Origin: Gammaproteobacteria bacterium
GTDB lineage: Bacteria; Pseudomonadota; Gammaproteobacteria; DRLM01
Assembly (NCBI GenBank): GCA_023266095.1
Contig: JAHFRV010000029.1
Coordinates: 1 to 39,342 of the forward strand
Reading direction: 5' to 3'
DNA length: 39,342 bases
Part shown: in pieces, positions 8,426 through 15,894 of the stretch
Position numbering within the stretch: the stretch's first letter is position 1
Layout of the letters: each line of letters starts with the position of its first letter
Made by a program: the position numbers and the translations under genes
The notes under the pieces: generated by a model
Told to the model about the DNA's origin: nothing
Database searches by the model: none
Seen by the model: only the letters and a program-made list of their open reading frames with translations

Positions 8426-10213
8426 TCAATGCAAGGCGGCTTGGGCGATGATGCGCTCCAGCTGGCGCAGAGCTTTTTCAATGGCACCGCGCAAAGCCCG
8501 GCCATGGGGGCTCAACCGGCCGTCGGCCCGCAGGTCGAAAGTAATTTGGCCGTCTTCGATGATGTAACCGATGCTGAGCATATGGGGACGCGGTCCGATG
8601 GGGCCGAAGGCGGCGACGCCGGGGAAACCCGAGCCGTTGGACGCCAGCACGTCTTGCCGGGTCAGGGTTTTTAATCCTTTGTCGAGATGGGCCAGGACAT
8701 CGTGGCGCCAGTTATTGATGGACCAGACTTGTTGGGTGGGGTTGGTGGCCTGCACTGCATTCAGTGCCAACAAATGCGCGATCAGACCGCGCCCGCTCTT
8801 GGCGCGTAGGACCAGATTCTGATGCGTCTTAACCGCACGGCGAATCTCTGCTGCAAGACGATAATTATTACTGGTGGCGTTTTGCAGCCCCGTCACTACG
8901 GCCATGGATTCGGCGGTGACCGGTACGATGAAGTCCATGCGGCCGCCGGCGAAGTGGCGGGTCTGCACCGGCTCGACGATGCTGAGCGGCTGGCCGGTCA
9001 CTTCGGTGATCGCGACTTGCAGGGCCAATTGCACCATGGCGTCGGGACTGAGTTGCAGAGATTTCAAACGCTGTGCGCCGATGCCGGCTGTCACCCAGGC
9101 CTCGATGTGGCGTTGATTGCGCATCTCGCCCAAGGTTTGCCTTGCCTGCTGCAATTGTTGCGCGAGCGGCGAGGAAATTTGCCACGCTACCTTGCGGCTG
9201 CGTATCAGCGGCTGACGGGTCGTCACGATGACGTCGTCCGCCGGCAAAGCGAGGCTTTCCCGGTACAAACGCGCGGCGAAGCCGAGAGCGACGCTGCCAT
9301 CCACCGCGGCGCGTTCGAAACACAGGCCGGCCTTGCCGTTTTCCATGACGATGATCTGCATGCTCTTGTCGTAATAACGGTTGTGCTGGTTGCCGTCACG
9401 TAAGGTCGCGGCGATGCCGCTCAAGGAACCGGGTGTCGCTCCGCTATCCAGACACAATACGAATAATGATTTTTCCAAAATGGAAATCGCTTGCCGGTTT
9501 TTCTCGTTTTGACAGAGCGTGCCGCGCATCCGTGTCCATTCTTCGCGAGGCAAGGCCGACAGCAGACCCGGAGCGGCCTGGTCGTTTTCCGGCGCAGTGC
9601 CGGCGTCTTCAAGGATGCGTTTCAGCACTTGTTCGATCACGTTGACCGGCAGCGGCCCGCGCTGAAGATCGACGGCGAGACAATAGACTTGGCCATTGGC
9701 CAGCACGGTGACATGCTGCGTACCTGTCACCGTGACCATTTCATCGCACTCGTGATGCGGCAGGCGGTGGGTGGCGAAGCAGCGGCGGTATTGTTCCATT
9801 TCCAGCGGCAGACTGGCGGCCATATCGGGCAAGAGCTGATGGCTATCGATGTGTTGGTATAGGTTCAACGCGGCCGCCATCAACCGCGCGGCGCGTCCGG
9901 TAAGTGTATCGGCATGGGCATCGTCTTGTAGCAAGAGCACATAATTGTTGGTGAACGGTAGTCCGCCGCGGCAACTCAACCACATCCGGGTGAGACCCTC
10001 GGCGCACCAGTTGGTGCCTTGTTCGCGGGCGAGGGTCAGCAAACGTTGTTGCTGTTTGATCTGGGCGGCGCCGTAAAGCTCCAACAGCAATTTGGATTTC
10101 AGCCTCTGCATACCGTTGAGCAGCGGGGACACGCTGCGGATGCAGGCGCTGAGGGTGTCCGCCAGCGGTGGAATGGGTTGACGCAATAGGCCGCGCTCGG
10201 TTGCTGGTTTCAT
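8426..10213 (-). CDS. choline/carnitine acyltransferase family protein with degenerate active site
   Basis: A 595-residue homologue of carnitine/choline O-acyltransferases. Family landmarks appear in order: QPIPPLADTL (residues 12-21), WLSCRGGLPFTNNYVLLL (78-95), HNRYYDKSMQIIVMENGKAGL (277-297), TRHFAGGRMDFIVP (418-431), SNNYRLA (448-454), FGPIGPRPHMLSIGYII (536-552) and FDLRAD (559-564). The catalytic His, which in the animal enzymes lies in a Tyr/Cys-Glu-His context, is Arg (R301 in CFERAAVDGS; codon CGC). The carnitine-binding GRT is GRM (424-426), and the Ser-Thr-Ser near the C-terminus reads ASNGSG. So transfer of acyl groups by the usual mechanism is unlikely. It lies downstream of phr on the same strand. 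Possibly a binding or scaffold protein; reading frame intact. Confidence 0.85.
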   Translation of the reverse strand: MKPATERGLLRQPIPPLADTLSACIRSVSPLLNGMQRLKSKLLLELYGAAQIKQQQRLLTLAREQGTNWCAEGLTRMWLSCRGGLPFTNNYVLLLQDDAHADTLTGRAARLMAAALNLYQHIDSHQLLPDMAASLPLEMEQYRRCFATHRLPHHECDEMVTVTGTQHVTVLANGQVYCLAVDLQRGPLPVNVIEQVLKRILEDAGTAPENDQAAPGLLSALPREEWTRMRGTLCQNEKNRQAISILEKSLFVLCLDSGATPGSLSGIAATLRDGNQHNRYYDKSMQIIVMENGKAGLCFERAAVDGSVALGFAARLYRESLALPADDVIVTTRQPLIRSRKVAWQISSPLAQQLQQARQTLGEMRNQRHIEAWVTAGIGAQRLKSLQLSPDAMVQLALQVAITEVTGQPLSIVEPVQTRHFAGGRMDFIVPVTAESMAVVTGLQNATSNNYRLAAEIRRAVKTHQNLVLRAKSGRGLIAHLLALNAVQATNPTQQVWSINNWRHDVLAHLDKGLKTLTRQDVLASNGSGFPGVAAFGPIGPRPHMLSIGYIIEDGQITFDLRADGRLSPHGRALRGAIEKALRQLERIIAQAALH

Positions 10214-10392
10214 GACTTAACTACTCCCTGAGTGGACTGTGATGCTAGGGGCTTAGCTTAGCCGCGATGCGGGCGATTACCGTGACTTCGGTCACAAGCG
10301 CGGACAAGAAGTGTCGGATTGTGACGCCGTGGGTCAAAGAGTGCCGTAGCAGGGACAGTCGCCCGCGCAAAGACGGTCTGTTTCCGCGTGGA

Positions 10393-11856
10393 TCAGTTTT
10401 CGGCGGCGGAGTGAGGGCCGAGATGGGCGCGGAAGACGGCGAGAGTGTCACGGCGGCTTTGGTCGATATCCAGCAGCGGGGCGGGGTAATCGGCGCCGAG
10501 GTGGATGCCGGCCTGGTCCAATACCGGGCGCGGGGCTGTCCAGGGTTGATGAATCCAGCGTTTGGGCAAGGCGACGAGTTCGGGCACCCAGCGCCGCAGG
10601 TAGTGTCCTTCGGGATCGAATTTTTTGCTTTGCAGCATCGGATTGAAAATCCGGAAATAGGGCGCGGCATCGGCGCCGCAACCGGCCGCCCATTGCCAGT
10701 TGAAGCTGTTGTTGGCGAGGTCGGCGTCCACCAGCGTCTCCCAAAACCAGCGTGCGCCTTGCCGCCAGTCGATGCGGCAATTCTTGACCAGAAACGAAGC
10801 GACGATCATGCGGACTCGGTTGTGCATCCAGCCGGTTTGCCACAATTGGCGCATGCCCGCGTCGATGATGGGAAAGCCGGTCCGGCCGAGTTGCCAGGCG
10901 TGCAATAGACTTTGCGCATCCTGCCGCCACAGCAGTTCGCCAAAGCGCGGATTGAGTGGACGATCGGAAGTGTGTGGAAAATGATGGAGGATGTGGTGGG
11001 CGAACTCGCGCCAGCCGAGTTGGCGGATCAAACTCTCGGTCGCCTGCGTCAAACCGCCGGTCTCGCCGCGGTAGGCCCAATCCTGCAAGGTCCAGAGGAT
11101 TTGCTGCGGGGTGATCTCGCCGAAATGCAAATGCGGCGAGAGGCGCGAGGTGCCGGGCCGGTCGGGATAATCGCGCCATTGCGGATACAGTGCCAGCGCC
11201 GATAGGCAAAAGGACTGGAGACGCTGATGGGCGCCGGCCTCGCCGGGTTGCCATATGTCATGCAAGCCGGCGTACCAGGCTTTGCGCGGCAGCAAGTCCA
11301 GCTCGGTAAGGCTGAGGCAAGACAAACCGTCGGCCACGGCCGGTAAGGCGCTGGGACTGGACAAGGGCGTGGGCGGTGACCAGCGCTGTTGGCAGGCGCG
11401 CCAAAACGGTGTGAAGACTTTATAAGGCTCACCCGTTTTGTTGAGTACCGTGCCCGGTTCGAATAACAGCGCGGCGGGGTGCTGACGGCAGTGGATACCC
11501 GCGTCACTCAACTGTTGCGCAATCCGCCGGTCGCGGGCGGCGGGCGCGGGTTCGTAACAGCGGTTCCAGTACACAGCGGTCGCGCCGCTCTCTTTGATGA
11601 GGGATGACAACTCCGCGGCGCTATCGCCGCGCCGGATGATCAGACGGCTGCCCAGCCGTGCCAGTGAATCGCTCAATGCCGCGAGACTTTGATGCAACCA
11701 CCAGTTGCTGGCGGCACCGGCTGACCACGGCGCCTGCTCGTCGGGTGCGTGGATGTAGACCGGCACGACGGCGCCGCCATCGGCGAGTGCCTGGTGCAAC
11801 GCGGGGTGATCCGCAACACGTAAATCGTTGCGGTACCAGACTAGGACCGTAGTCAT
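10393..11856 (-). CDS. phrB: deoxyribodipyrimidine photolyase (class I CPD photolyase)
   Basis: A 487-residue light-driven repair enzyme for cyclobutane pyrimidine dimers. The N-terminal antenna domain starts VLVWYRNDLRVADHPALHQA. The FAD domain contains TSRLSPHLHFGEITP, REFAHHILHHFP, TGFPIIDAGMRQLWQTGWMHNRVRM, LVKNCRIDWRQGARWFWETLVDADLANNSFNWQWAAGCGADAAPYFRIFNP and the terminal region with KWIHQPWTAP. The tryptophans of the electron-transfer chain appear preserved. Stretches quoted are conserved across cryptochrome/photolyases; DNA repair rather than signalling is inferred from the class I pattern. It precedes the acyltransferase homologue by 179 bases. Confidence 0.95.
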   Translation of the reverse strand: MTTVLVWYRNDLRVADHPALHQALADGGAVVPVYIHAPDEQAPWSAGAASNWWLHQSLAALSDSLARLGSRLIIRRGDSAAELSSLIKESGATAVYWNRCYEPAPAARDRRIAQQLSDAGIHCRQHPAALLFEPGTVLNKTGEPYKVFTPFWRACQQRWSPPTPLSSPSALPAVADGLSCLSLTELDLLPRKAWYAGLHDIWQPGEAGAHQRLQSFCLSALALYPQWRDYPDRPGTSRLSPHLHFGEITPQQILWTLQDWAYRGETGGLTQATESLIRQLGWREFAHHILHHFPHTSDRPLNPRFGELLWRQDAQSLLHAWQLGRTGFPIIDAGMRQLWQTGWMHNRVRMIVASFLVKNCRIDWRQGARWFWETLVDADLANNSFNWQWAAGCGADAAPYFRIFNPMLQSKKFDPEGHYLRRWVPELVALPKRWIHQPWTAPRPVLDQAGIHLGADYPAPLLDIDQSRRDTLAVFRAHLGPHSAAEN

Positions 11857-11894
11857 GATATTTATCTGGGTTGTTCGGCCTCACCCTGTGCGCA

Positions 11895-12437
11895 TCAAGA
11901 CACGGGCTTTTGCAGTGATTTAAGCGAGGTGATGACATCCTTGCTGTGAGTGTCGGGGTCGACCTTGCGGTAAATTTTCACGATATGGCCGGCCGGATCG
12001 ATGATGAAAGTGTGACGGCGTGCGAGGCTGAGTGGTCCCAAGGACCAGTAAGCGCCATACGTTTTCGAGACTGTGGCCTCGGCGTCGGCGAGCAAAGGGA
12101 AGGGCAGGCCGTGTTTTTCGGCGAACTCGGCGTGGCTGGTGGCGCTGTCCAGACTGATGCCCAACACCCGCGCCCCTAATGCTTTGATGTGCATGATGTC
12201 GTCGCGGAAACTGCACGCTTCTTTGGTGCAGCCCGGCGTATCGTCTTTGGGGTAGAAGTAGAGAATGACCCATTGGCCTTGATAGGCGGACAGCTGTTGC
12301 GGCTTGCCGTTTTGATCGCTCAAGGTGAAATCGGGCGCGGGCTGGCCGACGCTGAGTTCGGCGGCCTGAGCCGCGTTCAGGCCAAGCATAGCGAAGAAAG
12401 CGAGCGCGGTTTTTTGTAACAAAGAAGGGTGCGACAT
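11895..12437 (-). CDS. bcp: exported peroxiredoxin, PrxQ/Bcp type
   Basis: A 180-residue thiol peroxidase. The start MSHPSLLQKTALAFF follows GGGAGCACCCC, and the first 26 residues form a signal peptide cleaved near AQA/AE; longer upstream frames lack a ribosome binding site. The core has VGQPAPDFTLSDQNGK, then FYPKDDTPGCTKEACSFRD with peroxidatic C70 and resolving C75, spaced five apart as in PrxQ. It reduces H2O2 and organic peroxides, probably in the periplasm. It is divergent from oxyR with 141 bases between, so peroxide control is likely. Most PrxQ proteins are cytoplasmic; an exported form is less usual. Confidence 0.93.
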   Translation of the reverse strand: MSHPSLLQKTALAFFAMLGLNAAQAAELSVGQPAPDFTLSDQNGKPQQLSAYQGQWVILYFYPKDDTPGCTKEACSFRDDIMHIKALGARVLGISLDSATSHAEFAEKHGLPFPLLADAEATVSKTYGAYWSLGPLSLARRHTFIIDPAGHIVKIYRKVDPDTHSKDVITSLKSLQKPVS

Positions 12438-12457
12438 GGGGTGCTCCCGGTTGATGA

Positions 12458-12470
12458 GGTATCGGATACC
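12458..12470. promoter_or_regulatory. palindrome in bcp leader, possible operator
   Basis: GGTATC-G-GATACC is a perfect 6-1-6 inverted repeat 20 bases upstream of the bcp start codon, in the divergent bcp/oxyR intergenic region. It does not match the four-part ATAG-type OxyR consensus. It may be an operator or an mRNA hairpin near the ribosome binding site. Confidence 0.3.
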
Positions 12471-12578
12471 GTGCGGCCATGCTGGATGGCACATCTTAAA
12501 CAAGGTTCAGAAAAAGTATACACCGTATTAGTTGGCGGTGATGTGTTCGGCGCGGTGCGGCCTTGTTACTATAGCGCC

Positions 12579-13502
12579 ATGACCTTGACCGAACTCCGTT
12601 ATATCGTCGCCGTGGCGCGCGAACGTCACTTCGGACGCGCCGCCGAAGCCTGCTTCGTCAGCCAGCCCACCCTCAGCGTAGCGGTGAAAAAACTGGAAGA
12701 CGAGCTGAACATCGTTTTGTTCGAGCGCGGCAAGAACGAGGTGAGCGTCACACCCATAGGCGAGGCGGTGGTCGATCAGGCCTTGCGGGTGCTCAAAGAG
12801 GCGGAACGGGTCAAACAATTGGCGGCGCAGGGACGCAATCAGTTGGCCGGTCCGTTGCGGTTGGGGGCGATATATACCATCGCGCCTTATCTGCTTCCGC
12901 AATTGATACCCGCCTTGCATAAACGCGCGCCCGCCATGCCTTTGCTAATCGAGGAAAACTACACCGGACGGCTGCGGGAAAAACTCAAACAAGGCGAGTT
13001 GGACGCCATCATCATCTCCTTACCATTTACTGAGGTCGGTGTCGAAGTCCGGCCCGTGTATGAAGAGCCTTTCATGGTAGTCATGCCGAGTACTCACCGC
13101 TGGCATACGCGCGCGTCGATCGCGGTCGGTGAGCTGGCCGGAGAGACACTCTTGTTATTGGGTGCCGGTCATTGTTTCCGCGATCAGGTGTTGGGCGCCT
13201 GCCCGGATTGCCGGCGCGGTGCCAGCGAGCTTTCGTTGGAAAAAAGCCTGGAAGGCACCTCGCTGGAAACCGTGCGCCACATGGTGGCCTCGGGCATGGG
13301 CATCACCGTGTTGCCTTGCACCGCCGCGGGCGTCGACAAATACTCGCAACGGCTGTTGACCGCGAAACCTTTCAAAGCACCCGTGCCGCAACGGCAGGTG
13401 GCTTTGGCTTGGCGCGCAAGTTTTTCGCGTCCCGACGCGATCGCGGCGCTGGAAGCGGCGATGCGCAGTTGCAAACTCGGCGGCGTGACCTTTCTCAAAT
13501 AG
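12579..13502 (+). CDS. oxyR: hydrogen-peroxide sensor OxyR (LysR family)
   Basis: A 307-residue LysR-type regulator. The start MTLTELRYIVAVARERHFG gives the standard N-terminal winged helix-turn-helix with AAEACFVSQPTLSVAVKKLE (residues 21-40). The sensor domain contains GAGHCFRDQVLGACPD with cysteines at 199 and 208, the same numbers as the disulfide-forming pair of E. coli OxyR, so peroxide sensing is well supported. It is divergent from an exported peroxiredoxin and followed by rubrerythrin, rubredoxin and a rubredoxin reductase, all likely targets. The upstream open frame to 12429 crosses the intergenic region and is not the real start. Confidence 0.96.
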   Translation: MTLTELRYIVAVARERHFGRAAEACFVSQPTLSVAVKKLEDELNIVLFERGKNEVSVTPIGEAVVDQALRVLKEAERVKQLAAQGRNQLAGPLRLGAIYTIAPYLLPQLIPALHKRAPAMPLLIEENYTGRLREKLKQGELDAIIISLPFTEVGVEVRPVYEEPFMVVMPSTHRWHTRASIAVGELAGETLLLLGAGHCFRDQVLGACPDCRRGASELSLEKSLEGTSLETVRHMVASGMGITVLPCTAAGVDKYSQRLLTAKPFKAPVPQRQVALAWRASFSRPDAIAALEAAMRSCKLGGVTFLK

Positions 13503-13617
13503 GCAAAAGCTATCCCGCGCATACCGACAATCAATTAGCCGGACCCGTATCGGCTGCCTATGATGTCTCTCAGTCCGCCGATCCACGGCGGTACGTGCAT
13601 GTGAGGAGACAGCCATC

Positions 13618-14091
13618 ATGAAACAATCATCAGTGACGGTACAAAACATCGAAGCCGCTTTCGCCGGCGAATCCATGGCGAATATCAAATACCGCTATTT
13701 CGCCGAGGTCTGCCGCCGCCATGGCGACGAGGAATCCGCCAAGGTGTTCGAAGACACCGCGGCGCAGGAAGTGCAACACGCCTTCGGCCATCTGGACTTG
13801 CTATATCCCAAGGATCAACTCGATCCGGCGCGTTGCCTGGAATTGGCGATACAGGGCGAGACCTATGAATACACGGAGATGTATCCGAACTTTCGTCACT
13901 TGGCCGAACAGGAACGCAACGACGCTGCGGTCCAGGAGTTCGACGAGCAGATCGCCGAATCTAAGGAACACGCCCAGCGTTTTCAAAATACTCTGGAAAA
14001 GGCCGCCAAACGTTTCGCGGCATTGGCTGGTGTCGAGAAACGCCATGCCGAGCGTTATGCGGCCAACTTGCAACGCGTCAAGCAAGCTTGA
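13618..14091 (+). CDS. rbr: rubrerythrin (diiron peroxidase, no rubredoxin domain)
   Basis: A 157-residue ferritin-like four-helix protein. Iron ligand motifs: [17 protein letters not shown] (about residues 14-30), [13 protein letters not shown] (about 49-61), [13 protein letters not shown] (about 80-92) and ESKEHAQRF (about 120-128). It reduces H2O2 to water with a diiron site. It lacks the C-terminal rubredoxin domain of classical rubrerythrin; the missing partner is the separate rubredoxin gene 37 bases downstream. GTGAGGAGACAGCC before the ATG is a strong ribosome binding site. Confidence 0.95.
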   Translation: MKQSSVTVQNIEAAFAGESMANIKYRYFAEVCRRHGDEESAKVFEDTAAQEVQHAFGHLDLLYPKDQLDPARCLELAIQGETYEYTEMYPNFRHLAEQERNDAAVQEFDEQIAESKEHAQRFQNTLEKAAKRFAALAGVEKRHAERYAANLQRVKQA

Positions 14092-14128
14092 ACGCGCCAA
14101 CCCGAAACGAGACAGCGGAGCAACGATC

Positions 14129-14299
14129 ATGAAAAAGTGGCAATGTGTAGTATGCGGTTTTGTGTATGATGAAGCGGCTGGCATGCCCAAAGAGGGCATC
14201 GCCGCCGGCACGCGCTGGGCGGATATTCCGGACCATTGGGAATGCCCGGATTGCGGCGTCGCGAAGTCCGACTTCGAAATGGTGGAAATCGCCGCGTAG
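14129..14299 (+). CDS. rubredoxin
   Basis: A 56-residue Fe(Cys)4 electron carrier of standard length. The cysteines are C6 and C9 in [11 protein letters not shown] and C39 and C42 in [13 protein letters not shown]. The start [10 protein letters not shown] follows GACAGCGGAGCAACGATC. It lies between rubrerythrin and the FAD reductase and should pass electrons from one to the other. Confidence 0.97.
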   Translation: MKKWQCVVCGFVYDEAAGMPKEGIAAGTRWADIPDHWECPDCGVAKSDFEMVEIAA

Positions 14300-14381
14300 A
14301 CTATGCGCACGGCGAGGGGGCGAGGGCGGTCACGTGCCGTCCCTCGATTTATGCATAAGCGAACTAAGCAAGGTGCAAGTC

Positions 14382-15530
14382 ATGGAGAACGTGGTCATCA
14401 TCGGTAGCGGCTTGGCGGGTTATACGCTGGCGAAGGAATTACGCAAACTGGCGCCGGCCCTGCCCATCCGCCTCTTGACCCTCGATGACGGTGCCTCCTA
14501 TTCCAAACCGATGTTGTCCAATGCCTTGGCCAAGGGCAAAACCGCGCAAACATTGCCGATGGCCAGCGCGGAGCAAATGGAAGCACAGTTAAATATCACC
14601 ATAACCACCCACACCGCGGTGACTGCCATCGACACCCAGGCCCACACGGTGGCGACCGCCATGGAAGAGATTCCCTACGGCAAACTGGTGTTGTGCGTCG
14701 GCGCGGTGCCGATTCATCCGCCTTTGACGGGCGACGCCGCCGACCGGGTGTTGTCGGTGAACAATCTGACGGACTACGCCGTGTTGCGCCATGCCTTGGA
14801 AACCGCGCAGCGGGTGGCCATCATCGGGCCGGGGTTGATCGGCTGCGAATTCGCCAACGATCTGCTCAGCGTGGGTAAACAGGTGACGGTGATCGGACCC
14901 GGCGTCGTGCCCCTCGACCGCCTATTGCCCACCGAGGCCGGCGCCGCCTTGCAAAGCGCCTTGGCCCGGCAAGGCGTGGCCTGGCATTTGGGCGTGACCG
15001 CGCTGCGGGTCGATCACCAGGATGAGGCTTATCGGATCACCCTGTCCGACGGCGCCACGCTGCTGGCCGATTGCGTGTTATCGGCGGTGGGCCTGCGGCC
15101 CAATCTTCAGCTCGCCAAACTCACGGGCTTACAGACCGCACGCGGCATCGTGGTGAGCCGCCATCTGCAAACCAGCGCGGCCGATGTCTACGCTCTCGGC
15201 GATTGCGCCGAGGTGGAGGGTCTGGTATTGCCGTTCGTGATGCCGATCATGCACGCGGCGCGCGCTTTGGCGCCGACCTTGGCGGGTACACTCACCGCCG
15301 TGAATTATCCCGCCATGCCGGTGGTGCTGAAGACGCCGGCCTGTCCGGTGGTGGTGTCGCCGCCGGCGATGGATGCGGCAGGTGAGTGGCTCATCGAATA
15401 TCTGAATGGCGATAGCCTGCGTGCCTTGTACCGCGACGCCGACGGAGGTCTGCTGGGGTTTGCCTTGACCGGCGCCGCCGCTGCCGAACGTCAGACCTGG
15501 AGCAAGGAACTGCCGCCGGTGCTGGCATAA
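14382..15530 (+). CDS. rubredoxin-NAD(+) reductase (FAD-dependent)
   Basis: A 382-residue two-dinucleotide-domain flavoprotein. FAD binding: MENVVIIGSGLAGYTLAKEL (residues 1-20). NAD(P)H binding: QRVAIIGPGLIGCEFANDL (about 145-163). The second FAD motif ADVYALGDCAEV is at about 267-278. SKPMLSNALAKGKTAQTLP and SAVGLRPNLQLA are typical of AlkT/RubB-like reductases. It would take electrons from NAD(P)H to the adjacent rubredoxin and on to rubrerythrin. I choose the ATG at 14382; the longer upstream frame runs through rubredoxin. Confidence 0.95.
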   Translation: MENVVIIGSGLAGYTLAKELRKLAPALPIRLLTLDDGASYSKPMLSNALAKGKTAQTLPMASAEQMEAQLNITITTHTAVTAIDTQAHTVATAMEEIPYGKLVLCVGAVPIHPPLTGDAADRVLSVNNLTDYAVLRHALETAQRVAIIGPGLIGCEFANDLLSVGKQVTVIGPGVVPLDRLLPTEAGAALQSALARQGVAWHLGVTALRVDHQDEAYRITLSDGATLLADCVLSAVGLRPNLQLAKLTGLQTARGIVVSRHLQTSAADVYALGDCAEVEGLVLPFVMPIMHAARALAPTLAGTLTAVNYPAMPVVLKTPACPVVVSPPAMDAAGEWLIEYLNGDSLRALYRDADGGLLGFALTGAAAAERQTWSKELPPVLA

Positions 15531-15894
15531 ACTCGCAGACGCCACCGTGATTGTTTAGGAACGACCGATTAAGACGCCCAAGAAAAGCTCATCTTTAATG
15601 ACAGGTGAAAACTCTTGGCGTCTTGGCGGTTCAAAGATTTTTTAAACGCTTCCTTCACTGATCAGTGCTGCCATGGTCAGTGTTGCGCCCACAGCGGCAT
15701 ACGCTGCGCCTTGGTTGCTATAGTGTGATGCCCACGCAGTCATCTGATGTTTCTAAAAAGATCCCGCGAGTAGGCTAGAGTTTGCGTCGTGGACCGGCCA
15801 GTTCAATTTCAGTAAAGTGGAGTGGGCCGCGACACTCGGTCATTGTGCGGAGGCGTCGTTATTGGATCGTGGTGTAGTGGGTTGGAGAATAGCA
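15531..15894. other. 364-base intergenic region with an inverted repeat
   Basis: No gene seen. AAGACGCCCAAGA (15571-15583) is nearly the inverse of TCTTGGCGTCTT (15613-15624), with one extra C and a 29-base loop, followed by GGCGGTTCAAAGATTTTTTAAACG. The word TTGGCGTCTTGGCGGTTCAA resembles dispersed intergenic repeats found in many proteobacterial genomes. The T-run lies too far from the stem for a classical terminator, but this could end the reductase transcript. TATAGT near 15719 is a possible -10 without a clear -35. Confidence 0.4.

Noticed and set aside
10267-10908. Plus-strand frame opposite the 3' end of phrB
   Set aside because: Overlaps the well-supported photolyase and shows no family motif.
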